The translations under genes and the position numbers were made by a program. A model generated the notes under the pieces. That model was not told where the DNA came from, searched no databases, and worked only from the letters and a program-made list of their open reading frames with translations. This document shows positions 37,976 to 45,235 of a DNA stretch of 45,235 nucleotides, in pieces; position 1 is the first letter of the stretch; each line of letters begins with the position of its first letter. The stretch comes from a virus, in the IMG/VR virus record IMGVR_UViG_3300032331_001681, positions 1 to 45,235 of that record; one strand, given 5' to 3'.

Positions 37976-39021
37976 TGGCTTTTGGTCTTCCCTCCGCAGA
38001 ACAAATGCGTGATTATTTAATCAGCCAGGGCGTTGATCCGGCTGTAGCGGCTGAACGGGCCAATGTGGCCGCTCGCCAGAATGCTGCGCAGGCAGCTCGC
38101 ACATCTGCGCTGAGCATTGCGGCTGGCGCTGCTCCGGCCCGTGCGGCTGGCGCGGCTGCTGTAGAAGCTGCCCCGGCAGTTGCCCGTTCTGCCATGGGCA
38201 TAGGCGAACGAATTGCCGCCGCGCCGCGCACCGCTTGGGAATATTTGACAACGCCTGCTGGCGTGGTTCGCAACCCCACAACTGGCGCTCGAATCCCCAC
38301 CAGAAACGTAACTACGGGCCGCATGGAGCGGACACCTGATTACTTTCTGCCGGGCCAGCGCGCTGCGCAGGGGACTGCTGGCGGCTTAGCTCTTGGCGCG
38401 GGTACTGCTGGTGTTGGCGCGTTGACGGAGCAGCCTGCTGAAGCGCCAAGGCCCATTGATCCAGAAATAAAAACAAGAGATGGGTGGCCTGTTTATTTTA
38501 CAGGCCCACAATATGATATCAATGATAAAAGTCCGGCTGATTGGAAATACGCTACGCCTGCTGAAGTTCTTGGCTCACGACGCGCCACTGCGTCAGCCAT
38601 TAATTCAGCTTACGCGCCTGTGGGGGCTGGGGAAGTTCAAGGCCCCCCTGAAATGCAAGGGCCTCCTATGCCCCCGGCTATACAAATTGCAAAACAGCGC
38701 ATGGCAGCAGCACAAGCAACTGGAGAAGCGGCTCCCGCGCCAATGCGTCGTCCTGAAGAAGGGTTTTTCTCAAACCTTTTCACAAACAGGCCCGCTACCA
38801 CAAAACAGCTCTTTGAGCAGTCGCAGGCTGATCCTAGTGACTCCGGTGCTTGGATGCGGGCAGAGCGCCAGTATGCCAGAACCCATAAAGATGATCCAAA
38901 CTTTAATGTGACCAAGCTCAATGAGCAGGGCATGAAACGTGGCGGGGCTGCCAATGCCAAGCCGGACTCGCTTCACAAGGCCCTTGAGATCATCCATCAT
39001 CTTCTGACCCGCAGTCATTAA
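37975..39021 (+). CDS. Ala-rich structural protein
   Basis: The 348-residue, Ala/Pro-rich protein starts MAFGLPSAEQMRDYLISQGV and has long Ala-rich helices (SALSIAAGAAPARAAGAAAV). Its C-terminus (GAANAKPDSLHKALEIIHHL) is a conserved-looking end found in related virion proteins. It is coupled to the portal by TAATG. It may be an internal or packaging-related virion protein. Confidence 0.6.
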   Translation: MAFGLPSAEQMRDYLISQGVDPAVAAERANVAARQNAAQAARTSALSIAAGAAPARAAGAAAVEAAPAVARSAMGIGERIAAAPRTAWEYLTTPAGVVRNPTTGARIPTRNVTTGRMERTPDYFLPGQRAAQGTAGGLALGAGTAGVGALTEQPAEAPRPIDPEIKTRDGWPVYFTGPQYDINDKSPADWKYATPAEVLGSRRATASAINSAYAPVGAGEVQGPPEMQGPPMPPAIQIAKQRMAAAQATGEAAPAPMRRPEEGFFSNLFTNRPATTKQLFEQSQADPSDSGAWMRAERQYARTHKDDPNFNVTKLNEQGMKRGGAANAKPDSLHKALEIIHHLLTRSH

Positions 39022-39031
39022 GGGCTCAGCC

Positions 39032-40450
39032 ATGAAGCGTCCTACTTCCGTCAGCGAAGCCCTGCGCTTAGCCCGCAAGCGTTACGCTGATGGCGGTAGC
39101 CCCTTTTATGACCAGTCCATCTATGACCAGATGATGCGGAGCATAGATGAGCAGCGGAAGAAAAAGCTGCCAGAGATTGAACCTTTGCGCGTAGATAAGC
39201 CCGCGCCAAAAGCGGATGCGCCAATAACACCAACTGAAGTAAAGCACGATTTGGGCGGCTATGAGCCTGTCAACTCGCCGGCTATCACACCAATATCTGG
39301 CGGCGGTGGCGATGGGTTGCCCGGCTCGTATGGCGGCGGCACATCTACTCCGTTTGGTGGCGCTCCAGCGGGTTCTACGGGGGCATCTGCGCCCGGCGGA
39401 ACATCGCCCGGCTTCTCGTTTACTGGCGCGCCTATTGGTCAGGTAGACGTATATGATCTCCCATCTCCAGCGCCTGTAGCGCCGCTTGATACAAAGTCCG
39501 TTACGACAACATCCGTTGCCCCTACGCCGGGCATGTTTGGTAATGCCTATACGGGACAACCGGCGGCAAGTCCGTTTGGCGCTCTTGTTGGCCCCACCCC
39601 TACTGATCCCACTTATGATGTGATGGGCAATGTCGCTATGCCTGGATCAAGGGGACAGATAGGAGCCACACCGGCACCGGCTCCTGCGCCTGCACCCGCT
39701 CCCTCTGCATCTCGCGGGACAACGCCGGGCGTCCAACAGCCATCAGTTTTTGCCCCGCCAGCATTTGCAGCGCCAGAACAGCTTGAAGATAACCCAGATT
39801 TAACCGGGCCTACATCAGCCGGGGCAGCATTCCAAGCAGCCGATACGGCGGCAAACGTTATGGATGCTGGGCCTGGCCCCGAAGGCGCGCCCGGATCTAG
39901 CACAGGCGCACCCGGCGTTGGGGGCACCACTACTGGCGCTAGCGTAGGTGCAAGTGCGCCATCTGCCGCTCCGGCTCAAGGTCTTTCCGTTATGGACCCT
40001 GCTGACATGCCGCAAAGCATGATAGACGCAATGAACGCTGCAAATCCTGCACCCCCAACCCCTCCGACTGAGCTTGAGGATGAAGCAGATGAAGGCGATG
40101 ATGGTGACGATGGCGACGGTGGCGATGACGGCAGTGAAGGCGACGGCGGTGACGGTGGTGATGGTGGAGACGGCGGTGATGGGGGAGATGGCGGCGGTGA
40201 CGGCGGTGATGGTGGCGGTGGTGGCGATGGCGGTGGCGGTGGAGACGGCGGCGGCGGCGGTGAAAAGCGCGGCGGCTTTGTAGCCAAAACCCCACGTTCC
40301 AGTAGAGATAAGATGATAAAGAAAGCTTTAGATGTTTCCACAAACCGGAAACCTAAACCTAGGCCTCAAAAGGGGAAAAGCCGCTCTGTTACTGAGCAAG
40401 CTATTATGATAGCTTCTAAATTGGCAAATCGCCAACGGGGACGCCCGTAA
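39032..40450 (+). CDS. Low-complexity Gly/Asp-rich structural protein
   Basis: The 472-residue protein begins ALRLARKRYADGG (a motif shared with other virion genes). Residues 90-340 are Gly/Ala/Pro-rich. Residues about 350-410 are almost purely Asp and Gly (DGGDGG repeats). The C-terminus is basic (RKPKPRPQKGKSRSVTEQAI). It looks disordered and might be a condensing or spacer component of the virion. The repeat is encoded by GGTGATGGC-type DNA (40078-40262). Confidence 0.6.
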   Translation: MKRPTSVSEALRLARKRYADGGSPFYDQSIYDQMMRSIDEQRKKKLPEIEPLRVDKPAPKADAPITPTEVKHDLGGYEPVNSPAITPISGGGGDGLPGSYGGGTSTPFGGAPAGSTGASAPGGTSPGFSFTGAPIGQVDVYDLPSPAPVAPLDTKSVTTTSVAPTPGMFGNAYTGQPAASPFGALVGPTPTDPTYDVMGNVAMPGSRGQIGATPAPAPAPAPAPSASRGTTPGVQQPSVFAPPAFAAPEQLEDNPDLTGPTSAGAAFQAADTAANVMDAGPGPEGAPGSSTGAPGVGGTTTGASVGASAPSAAPAQGLSVMDPADMPQSMIDAMNAANPAPPTPPTELEDEADEGDDGDDGDGGDDGSEGDGGDGGDGGDGGDGGDGGGDGGDGGGGGDGGGGGDGGGGGEKRGGFVAKTPRSSRDKMIKKALDVSTNRKPKPRPQKGKSRSVTEQAIMIASKLANRQRGRP

Positions 40451-40470
40451 TCCTGGTACTAGGAGTCGTC

Positions 40471-41952
40471 ATGTCTGAAATGGCAAAACAGGCCCGTGCG
40501 GCCATGAAAGCTAAGGCTCAACGCCTTGGCGCGGATCGCCCAACTGAAAAAGTTGATTCATCCACTTGGAGCCCGCCCGAGCTGCTTAATGCAGACGTAA
40601 AGACGGGAATGCGCCCCATTTCTCGCCGGGCCTATAAGTCCGGTGGCAAGGTCGAGGGAAGCAAGGCTGTGGCCAACATGGGCAAATCTGTCCGCACTGG
40701 CAACAAGCCCATTACTGCTGACTCCCTTGTGAACAAGGACATGAAGGAAGCCAATGAGGAGCGCGAAGGCTACAAGCACATTGGTGGCTTGAAGTCTGGT
40801 GGCCGCGCCAAAAAGATGGTTGGCGGACCTATGGCCGGTGCCGCTAAGATGATGCAGCGCGCACAGGCTGTTGGCGATGTCCCCGGCGCTACCATGAACT
40901 TCTCGCCCATTAAGAAGGGCGCGCTCTCCCCTCTTCGCGGTATGAAGAAGGGCGGCGCTGCCTCAAGGGAAAAGTATGCAGATGGCGGCATGAAAGCTGA
41001 GCAAGGTGTCCCGTTGCCGTCTATAGATGACGCCAGCCCCGCCAAGCAAATGTTTGAAGTTTATGATCGTCATACTGGCGATATTGTCGGTAATTACGGA
41101 TCATTAAAATCTGCGTCTCGCGCTGTTGACCGCCGCGATAATGAGTATGGCGGCTACCGTTATGGCCATCGTCCGGTTGGTAGAGCGCACGGCGGCAAGA
41201 CTGAAGGGCATGAGGATATCGCTGCCGACAAGGCGCTCATCAAGAAGATGGTGAAGCCGTCTGCCCGTACCGGCAAGACCATTGGCGGCGCAATGTCGAT
41301 GTTCAGTCCTCTTGCCATGGGCCTCAACGCTCTTCGTGGCGATGATGATGACGGCAAGAAGAGCGGTGGCCGCGCTAAGCGGGCTACCGGTGGCGGCATC
41401 TTCTCCGGCCCCGGCTATCCCGGCAAGGTTCCCGGCGCTACTGGCGGTCGCACTGCTCATGCTCGCGGCGGCAAAGCCAAGGGCAAGACCAACATCAACA
41501 TCATTATTGGCGCGGGCAAGCCTGCTGGGATGGGCGACATGATGCCCAACCCCATGGGTGGTCCGACCAAGCCTCCGGGCATGGATGGGATGCCTGGTGG
41601 CATGCCTATAGCTGTTCCGCCTCCGGGTGGCGCTCCCGGCGCGGCTCCAATGCCAATGCCGATGCCTATCCCAATGCCCGGCCCTGCTGGTCCTGCTGGC
41701 CCTCCGGGTATGCCGATGCCCCGCAAGTCTGGTGGTCGCGCAACGTCCTATAAGGACATGACTGCTGGCGCGGGCTCTGGCAAAGGTCGTCTTGAGAAGA
41801 CCGAGATTGCTGAACGTAGCGCCCGCAAGGTTGGTGGCCGCACCTATAGCTCCTACAAGGATATGGATGCCGGTTCTGGCGGGGGCAAAGGGCGCTTGGA
41901 AAAGGCTGAGATTGCCTCTAAAACTGCCCGCATTAAGCCGGGTAACTACTGA
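40471..41952 (+). CDS. Gly/Lys-rich structural protein with KSGGRA repeats
   Basis: The 493-residue basic protein repeats the motif KSGGRAK or KSGGRAT many times, contains SREKYADGGMK, and has a proline-methionine-glycine stretch (MPMPMPIPMPGPAGPAGPPG). It ends with two copies of SYKDM..GSG.GKGRLEK.EIA. The Lys/Gly character suggests nucleic-acid binding inside the capsid. It lies between portal and co-chaperonin genes; function unknown. Confidence 0.6.
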   Translation: MSEMAKQARAAMKAKAQRLGADRPTEKVDSSTWSPPELLNADVKTGMRPISRRAYKSGGKVEGSKAVANMGKSVRTGNKPITADSLVNKDMKEANEEREGYKHIGGLKSGGRAKKMVGGPMAGAAKMMQRAQAVGDVPGATMNFSPIKKGALSPLRGMKKGGAASREKYADGGMKAEQGVPLPSIDDASPAKQMFEVYDRHTGDIVGNYGSLKSASRAVDRRDNEYGGYRYGHRPVGRAHGGKTEGHEDIAADKALIKKMVKPSARTGKTIGGAMSMFSPLAMGLNALRGDDDDGKKSGGRAKRATGGGIFSGPGYPGKVPGATGGRTAHARGGKAKGKTNINIIIGAGKPAGMGDMMPNPMGGPTKPPGMDGMPGGMPIAVPPPGGAPGAAPMPMPMPIPMPGPAGPAGPPGMPMPRKSGGRATSYKDMTAGAGSGKGRLEKTEIAERSARKVGGRTYSSYKDMDAGSGGGKGRLEKAEIASKTARIKPGNY

Positions 41953-41953
41953 G

Positions 41954-41983
41954 TTTGCACCTAAAGCGCGCTTAGGCTGCAAA
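41954..41983. terminator. Hairpin after structural gene
   Basis: TTTGCA-CCTAA and TTAGG-c-TGCAAA form an 11-bp stem with one bulged C and loop AGCGCGC. No T tract follows. The stretch to 42054 holds further complementary G/C-rich segments but no gene. Confidence 0.45.
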
Positions 41984-42054
41984 TTGGGTGGGGATGCGAT
42001 CCCCCTTCGTATCTCCACCCACCAATCCATCAGGGGAACCGCAGGGGGCGGTCT

Positions 42055-42267
42055 ATGAAGACAACATATCAAGCATACTATCAGTATGAGCTGAAAAAGC
42101 TCCTGAATGAGCATATCGAGAGAATTAAAGAAACTCTCGTAAGCTCTTATCAAATCAACGGTTTTGACTTTTCGGGCTACCGACACCATGTAGGTAGAGT
42201 CGAAGGACTTCGCACGGCGCTTGAGCTGTGCGATGAGGCGGAAGCCATTGTGAATGGCAAAGAGTAG
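42055..42267 (+). CDS. Small helical phage protein
   Basis: The 70-residue product starts MKTTYQAYYQYELKKLLNEH and has GYRHHVGRVEGLRTALELCD, a helical pattern common in small phage proteins. It opens the co-chaperonin/scaffold/capsid segment. No function assigned. Confidence 0.58.
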   Translation: MKTTYQAYYQYELKKLLNEHIERIKETLVSSYQINGFDFSGYRHHVGRVEGLRTALELCDEAEAIVNGKE

Positions 42268-42278
42268 GGGGAATAAAA

Positions 42279-42671
42279 ATGCCTTTTATGACGATGGAGC
42301 ATGAGACAGATCCGGCTGAGTCAATACGGACTGAAATGGGGGACATTTCATCAGTTGAAGTGTTTAACAACCAAGTTTTGGTGGCGGTGTACATCCGCCC
42401 TCAGAAGACCAAGAGCGGGATCATTTTAACCAGCCAAACAACTGATGAAGATCGATATCAGTCCAAAGTTGGCCTTGTCATTAAAAAAGGTCCGCAGGCT
42501 TTTGAAGATGTTTCTGGCCAATGGTTCAGTGGTTTGAACATTGAAGAGGGTGACTGGATTGTTTTCCGCCCGTCTGATGGCTGGAGCATCACGGTCAACA
42601 ATGTCCTTTGCCGGATGATTGATGATGTGAACATAAAAAGCCGCATTGATCAGCCTGATCGTGTTTGGTGA
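42279..42671 (+). CDS. GroES-like co-chaperonin
   Basis: The 130-residue protein follows the GroES fold: VEVFNNQVLVAVYIRPQKTK then SGIILTSQTTDEDRYQSKVG, then GPQAFEDVSGQWFSGLNIEE and GDWIVFRPSDGWSITVNNVL, ending CRMIDDVNIKSRI. T4 gp31 and related phage proteins substitute for host GroES so that GroEL can fold the large capsid protein. Its position before scaffold and capsid genes fits that role. It is longer than host GroES (about 97). Confidence 0.78.
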   Translation: MPFMTMEHETDPAESIRTEMGDISSVEVFNNQVLVAVYIRPQKTKSGIILTSQTTDEDRYQSKVGLVIKKGPQAFEDVSGQWFSGLNIEEGDWIVFRPSDGWSITVNNVLCRMIDDVNIKSRIDQPDRVW

Positions 42672-42683
42672 TAGGAGAAACCA

Positions 42684-43598
42684 ATGTCTGGTGATGAAGA
42701 ACAGATTGAATTTAAGCTGGACGACGCCCCGCCAATAGAGGGGGCCAAGGAAAATGACCCGGAAGTTGAGATTGTTGACGATCCGGTTGAAGTTGAGGCT
42801 AAAGCACCTGAAAAGGATGTTGATAAAGCCTTGAAAAAGCTAAATAAAAAGCTTGATGAAGAGCGCAAAGCCCGCATGGACGCCGAAGCTATGGCTAGGC
42901 AATCTGCGGAACAAGCTAGAATGGCTCAGAATGAAGCCAGTGACAGCAATATGCACCTTGTGAGTGGTGCAATTGAATCTGTTCGTCGCGATCAGGAAAT
43001 CTTGAAGTCTAATCTTCGCGATGCCATGGCTATTGGCGACTTTGATAAGGCCGCTGACCTCCAAGAACAGATGACTGCTAACATCACAAACCTTCGCCAG
43101 CTTGAGCGTGGGTTTGAAGAGATGAAGCAGCAGCCTCGAATGCAGCCTCAAGCAGCTCCGCAAGGGGAATTGACGGTTGATACGCTTATTGACCGGGTTA
43201 CCCCGCGATCTGCGGAGTGGCTAAAGAAAAATCGGGATGCTTTGCCAGATGCACGGTCAATTCGTGTGATGGCGCGGGCGCATGAGGATGCGGTTGATTA
43301 TGGGATTGCTCCTGAATCAGATGCGTACTTCCAGTTTGTAGAGAACAGGCTTGGGATTAACGCCACCCGCAGATCTATCCCTGAGGTCGATGACGTTATG
43401 TCCAGTGCAGCATCAAGCAAGCAGAGGCGATCAGCCCCTCCGTCAGCCCCGGTGTCCCGCCAGCCTATTGATTCGCCTAATCATAGGCCGGGGGTCATTA
43501 CGCTGACTGCCGCAGAGGTGGAGGCCGCTAAAATCAGCGGGATTACGCCTCAAGAGTACTACCGGAACAAGATGCGCGAGAATAATCGCCTGAACTGA
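42684..43598 (+). CDS. Scaffolding protein
   Basis: The 304-residue acidic protein is mostly helix, with a coiled coil at about 55-155 (ALKKLNKKLDEERKARMDAE, MTANITNLRQLERGFEEMKQ). Its C-terminal part has GVITLTAAEVEAAKISGITP, then QEYYRNKMRE, resembling the capsid-binding end of scaffold proteins. Position between co-chaperonin and capsid genes agrees. Scaffolds guide procapsid assembly and are then lost. Confidence 0.72.
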   Translation: MSGDEEQIEFKLDDAPPIEGAKENDPEVEIVDDPVEVEAKAPEKDVDKALKKLNKKLDEERKARMDAEAMARQSAEQARMAQNEASDSNMHLVSGAIESVRRDQEILKSNLRDAMAIGDFDKAADLQEQMTANITNLRQLERGFEEMKQQPRMQPQAAPQGELTVDTLIDRVTPRSAEWLKKNRDALPDARSIRVMARAHEDAVDYGIAPESDAYFQFVENRLGINATRRSIPEVDDVMSSAASSKQRRSAPPSAPVSRQPIDSPNHRPGVITLTAAEVEAAKISGITPQEYYRNKMRENNRLN

Positions 43599-43608
43599 GG
43601 AGAGTTAA

Positions 43609-44214
43609 ATGACTGATTCTACTGCAAAACGTCGCGGTCGCCCGCCCAGGACAGCTCCGTCTCCCGTAACTGAAGGGCAAGATGCGTCTCTTGAGGCTGT
43701 TGATGTCCAAGAAGTAATCTCGGCGCGTCCGCCTATGCGTCCTGCTATGCGCGAAGATGACCCTAGGGCTGCTGCGGCTCGCCGTGCGGCTGAAATTCGC
43801 GACCAGTTTGAGAACGTAGACGAGGGTGTGGACGAATTTCGCACCCCGGATGCGCCAGATGGCTGGACCTACGAGTGGAAGCGCCGCACTTTGCTGGGCC
43901 AAGAGGATCCTGCGTATCAAGTTGAGCTGGCGCGCATGGGTTGGGAACCTGTTTCTACCAATCGCCATCCTAATATGATGCCAATTCAGGGCAATCACCC
44001 TGTAATTGAGCGCAAAGGCATGGTTCTCATGCAGCGCCCGGCGATTATTTCGGACGAGGCGCGGGCAAATGAGTTGAGAAAGGCTCGAAACCAAGTTCGC
44101 GTGAAAGAACAACAACTTAACGCTGCACCGGATGGCACTTTGACCCGTGACCATCCCAGCGCTAGGGCTCAAATCAAGAAGGGTTATTCCCCGATTGAGG
44201 TTCCCAACGATTAA
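43609..44214 (+). CDS. Hypothetical virion-region protein with AT-hook-like start
   Basis: The 201-residue protein starts MTDSTAKRRGRPPRTAPSPV with KRRGRPPR, an AT-hook-like motif. The middle has DGWTYEWKRRTLLGQEDPAY then QVELARMGWEPVSTNRHPNM, a recurring small domain in environmental phages. It ends before a terminator. It may bind DNA during capsid assembly; that is inference. Confidence 0.62.
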   Translation: MTDSTAKRRGRPPRTAPSPVTEGQDASLEAVDVQEVISARPPMRPAMREDDPRAAAARRAAEIRDQFENVDEGVDEFRTPDAPDGWTYEWKRRTLLGQEDPAYQVELARMGWEPVSTNRHPNMMPIQGNHPVIERKGMVLMQRPAIISDEARANELRKARNQVRVKEQQLNAAPDGTLTRDHPSARAQIKKGYSPIEVPND

Positions 44215-44229
44215 AATATGTTTCTGGAG

Positions 44230-44259
44230 GGGGTCGCATTTTGCGGCCCCTTTACATTT
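44230..44259 (+). terminator. Rho-independent terminator
   Basis: GGGGTCGC and GCGGCCCC form an 8-bp stem (one T-G wobble) with loop ATTTT, followed by TTTACATTT. It separates the scaffold unit from the decoration/capsid unit. Confidence 0.62.
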
Positions 44260-44373
44260 GTAGATTATAATTGTAATTTCTCATTTGAAGCCCTCATGGG
44301 CTGTTCCCATCCCCCGGCGCGGATGGCTAAACTTTCCCCGGCTTCCGAGTCTCCCCGGCGTGAGATGACGAGC

Positions 44374-44388
44374 CTCCTGAAAAAGGAG
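44374..44388 (+). promoter_or_regulatory. Hairpin covering ribosome-binding site
   Basis: CTCCT-GAAAA-AGGAG forms a 5-bp stem whose right arm is the AGGAG ribosome-binding site of the decoration gene at 44397. It could delay or tune translation. The preceding bases (44260-44373) show no gene. Confidence 0.4.
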
Positions 44389-44396
44389 ATTCCGTC

Positions 44397-44981
44397 ATGG
44401 CGAACACTGCCGCCTATAACGGTTTTCAACAGTACAGTGGCACGGGTTCCGCCCCGACCTATGAGCAGGTCGCGGTCCTTATCTCGTCCAGCAGCACGAC
44501 TGCTATCTACAACGGTGACCCCGTAGAGCCCGATGCGAACGGCTTCATTGTCCGTGGCACGACTTCTAGCTCGTCCGGCAACACTCAGATCGCTGGCATC
44601 TTCATTGGGTGCAAGTATCTCTCGGTGTCGCAGAAGCGCACTGTTTGGTCCAACTACTGGCCCGGCAGCGACAATAGCGGCAATGTCGAGGCGTACATCA
44701 TCAATGATCCCAATGCCAAGTTCGTGGCTCAGTTTGGCAACGTCAGCGTTGCTCAGAGCTATGTTAACAGCGGCGTCGGTTTCAACATTGGTACCGGCAA
44801 TGCCAACAGCGGCATTTCTGGCGCTTACCTCGCCACTCTGGCGACTGACAGCTCCATGCCGTTCAAGGTGGTTGCTCTCGTGACCGATCCCCCTGGGGCT
44901 AACGGCACGGAATCTGGCGCTTATCAGAGGGCTATCGTCGCCTTCAATAACGTCTCCACCAAGCAGCTCACGGGCGTCTAA
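44397..44981 (+). CDS. Head decoration protein-like
   Basis: The 194-residue protein is rich in Ser, Gly, Asn and Ala, with short strands such as YEQVAVLISSSSTTAIYNGD and FIGCKYLSVSQKRTVWSNYW. Lack of Cys pairs and the strand content fit a capsid decoration or spike fold. It is encoded immediately before the major capsid gene, where decoration proteins often are. AGGAG lies 9 bases before the ATG. Confidence 0.62.
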   Translation: MANTAAYNGFQQYSGTGSAPTYEQVAVLISSSSTTAIYNGDPVEPDANGFIVRGTTSSSSGNTQIAGIFIGCKYLSVSQKRTVWSNYWPGSDNSGNVEAYIINDPNAKFVAQFGNVSVAQSYVNSGVGFNIGTGNANSGISGAYLATLATDSSMPFKVVALVTDPPGANGTESGAYQRAIVAFNNVSTKQLTGV

Positions 44982-44996
44982 TAAGGAGTAGGGACT

Positions 44997-45235
44997 ATGG
45001 CTGTTAATCTTTCTGCCATTAAAGACCTTCTGCTCCCCGGTCTCCGTGGGGTTGAAGGCAAGTACGAGCAGATCCCGTCGCAGTACGACAAGATCTTCAC
45101 GAAGCATGATTCCAAGATGGCGCTTGAGCGCACCGCTGAAATGCGTTTCTTGGGTCTCGCTCAGCTCAAGACCGAAGGCGGCCAGACTGCCTTTGATAAC
45201 GGCGCTGGCGAACGCTACGTCTACAACCAGGAGCA
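44997..45235 (+). CDS. Major capsid protein (N-terminal part)
   Basis: The gene runs off the end of the window after 79 complete codons. The N-terminus MAVNLSAIKDLLLPGLRGVE continues with GKYEQIPSQYDKIFTKHDSK and GLAQLKTEGGQTAFDNGAGE, as in HK97-fold coats of short-tailed phages. AAGGAG lies upstream. Position after scaffold and decoration genes supports the call. Confidence 0.75.
   Translation, partial: MAVNLSAIKDLLLPGLRGVEGKYEQIPSQYDKIFTKHDSKMALERTAEMRFLGLAQLKTEGGQTAFDNGAGERYVYNQE

Noticed and set aside
41104-42189. Long minus-strand frame of 361 residues opposite the KSGGRA protein gene
   Set aside because: It mirrors Gly-rich coding DNA, has low-complexity composition and no ribosome-binding site.

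Overview
This window is almost the whole genome of a tailed double-stranded DNA phage (Caudoviricetes) with a podovirus-type virion. It encodes terminase, a large portal, scaffold, capsid, an SU10-like adaptor and nozzle, two big ejection-type proteins and S74-chaperoned tail fibres, but no tape measure, sheath or tail-tube gene. The window opens at the last codons of one gene and closes inside the major capsid gene, so it looks like a circular or permuted genome cut near the capsid gene. The host is probably an alphaproteobacterium. The phage carries a GcrA-family regulator (15342-15872), a family otherwise tied to alphaproteobacterial CcrM/GANTC cell-cycle control, and one block of the genome is rich in GANTC. 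The host assignment is inference.

Layout. 1-14.5 kb (+): lysis genes, adaptor, nozzle, small structural proteins, an acetyltransferase, two ejection proteins and tail fibres, ending at a hairpin. 14.7-19.5 kb (-): a leftward early operon with Erf-type annealing protein, YqaJ/lambda-exo-like nuclease, an SSB-like protein, HNH nuclease, GcrA-like regulator and small genes. 19.57-19.62 kb: a compact divergent promoter/operator switch. 19.6-26.3 kb (+): a rightward early operon with a Cro/YdaS-type repressor, RusA resolvase, small DNA-binding proteins, an adenine-type methyltransferase, SF2 helicase and Toprim primase. 26.3-28.5 kb (-): small accessory genes and a cytosine-type methyltransferase. 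28.5-31.9 kb: a GACCAAT repeat array, then a GANTC-dense block with twin inverted promoters. 31.25-35.4 kb: terminase small and large subunits, separated by about 1.76 kb of unusual DNA. 35.4-45.2 kb (+): portal, Gly-rich structural proteins, GroES-like co-chaperonin, scaffold, decoration protein and the start of the capsid gene.

The most striking signal is between the two terminase genes. Five perfect copies of TGTTTCACGTGAAACA lie in 788 bp. This is the consensus of bacterial chromosomal parS, the loading site of the ParB CTPase clamp. No ParA or ParB gene is visible here. The phage may therefore recruit the host's ParB, either for inheritance as an extrachromosomal prophage (a repressor-type switch is present, no integrase is visible) or for positioning or packaging of its DNA. 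The same interval holds a CTAAA pentamer array, C-rich tracts with G-quadruplex potential on the bottom strand, and clustered GGTACC palindromes.

The early genes fit a host-polymerase-dependent phage with its own recombination set (exonuclease, annealing protein, SSB-like protein, RusA) and helicase plus primase. No polymerase, integrase, tRNA or CRISPR was seen.
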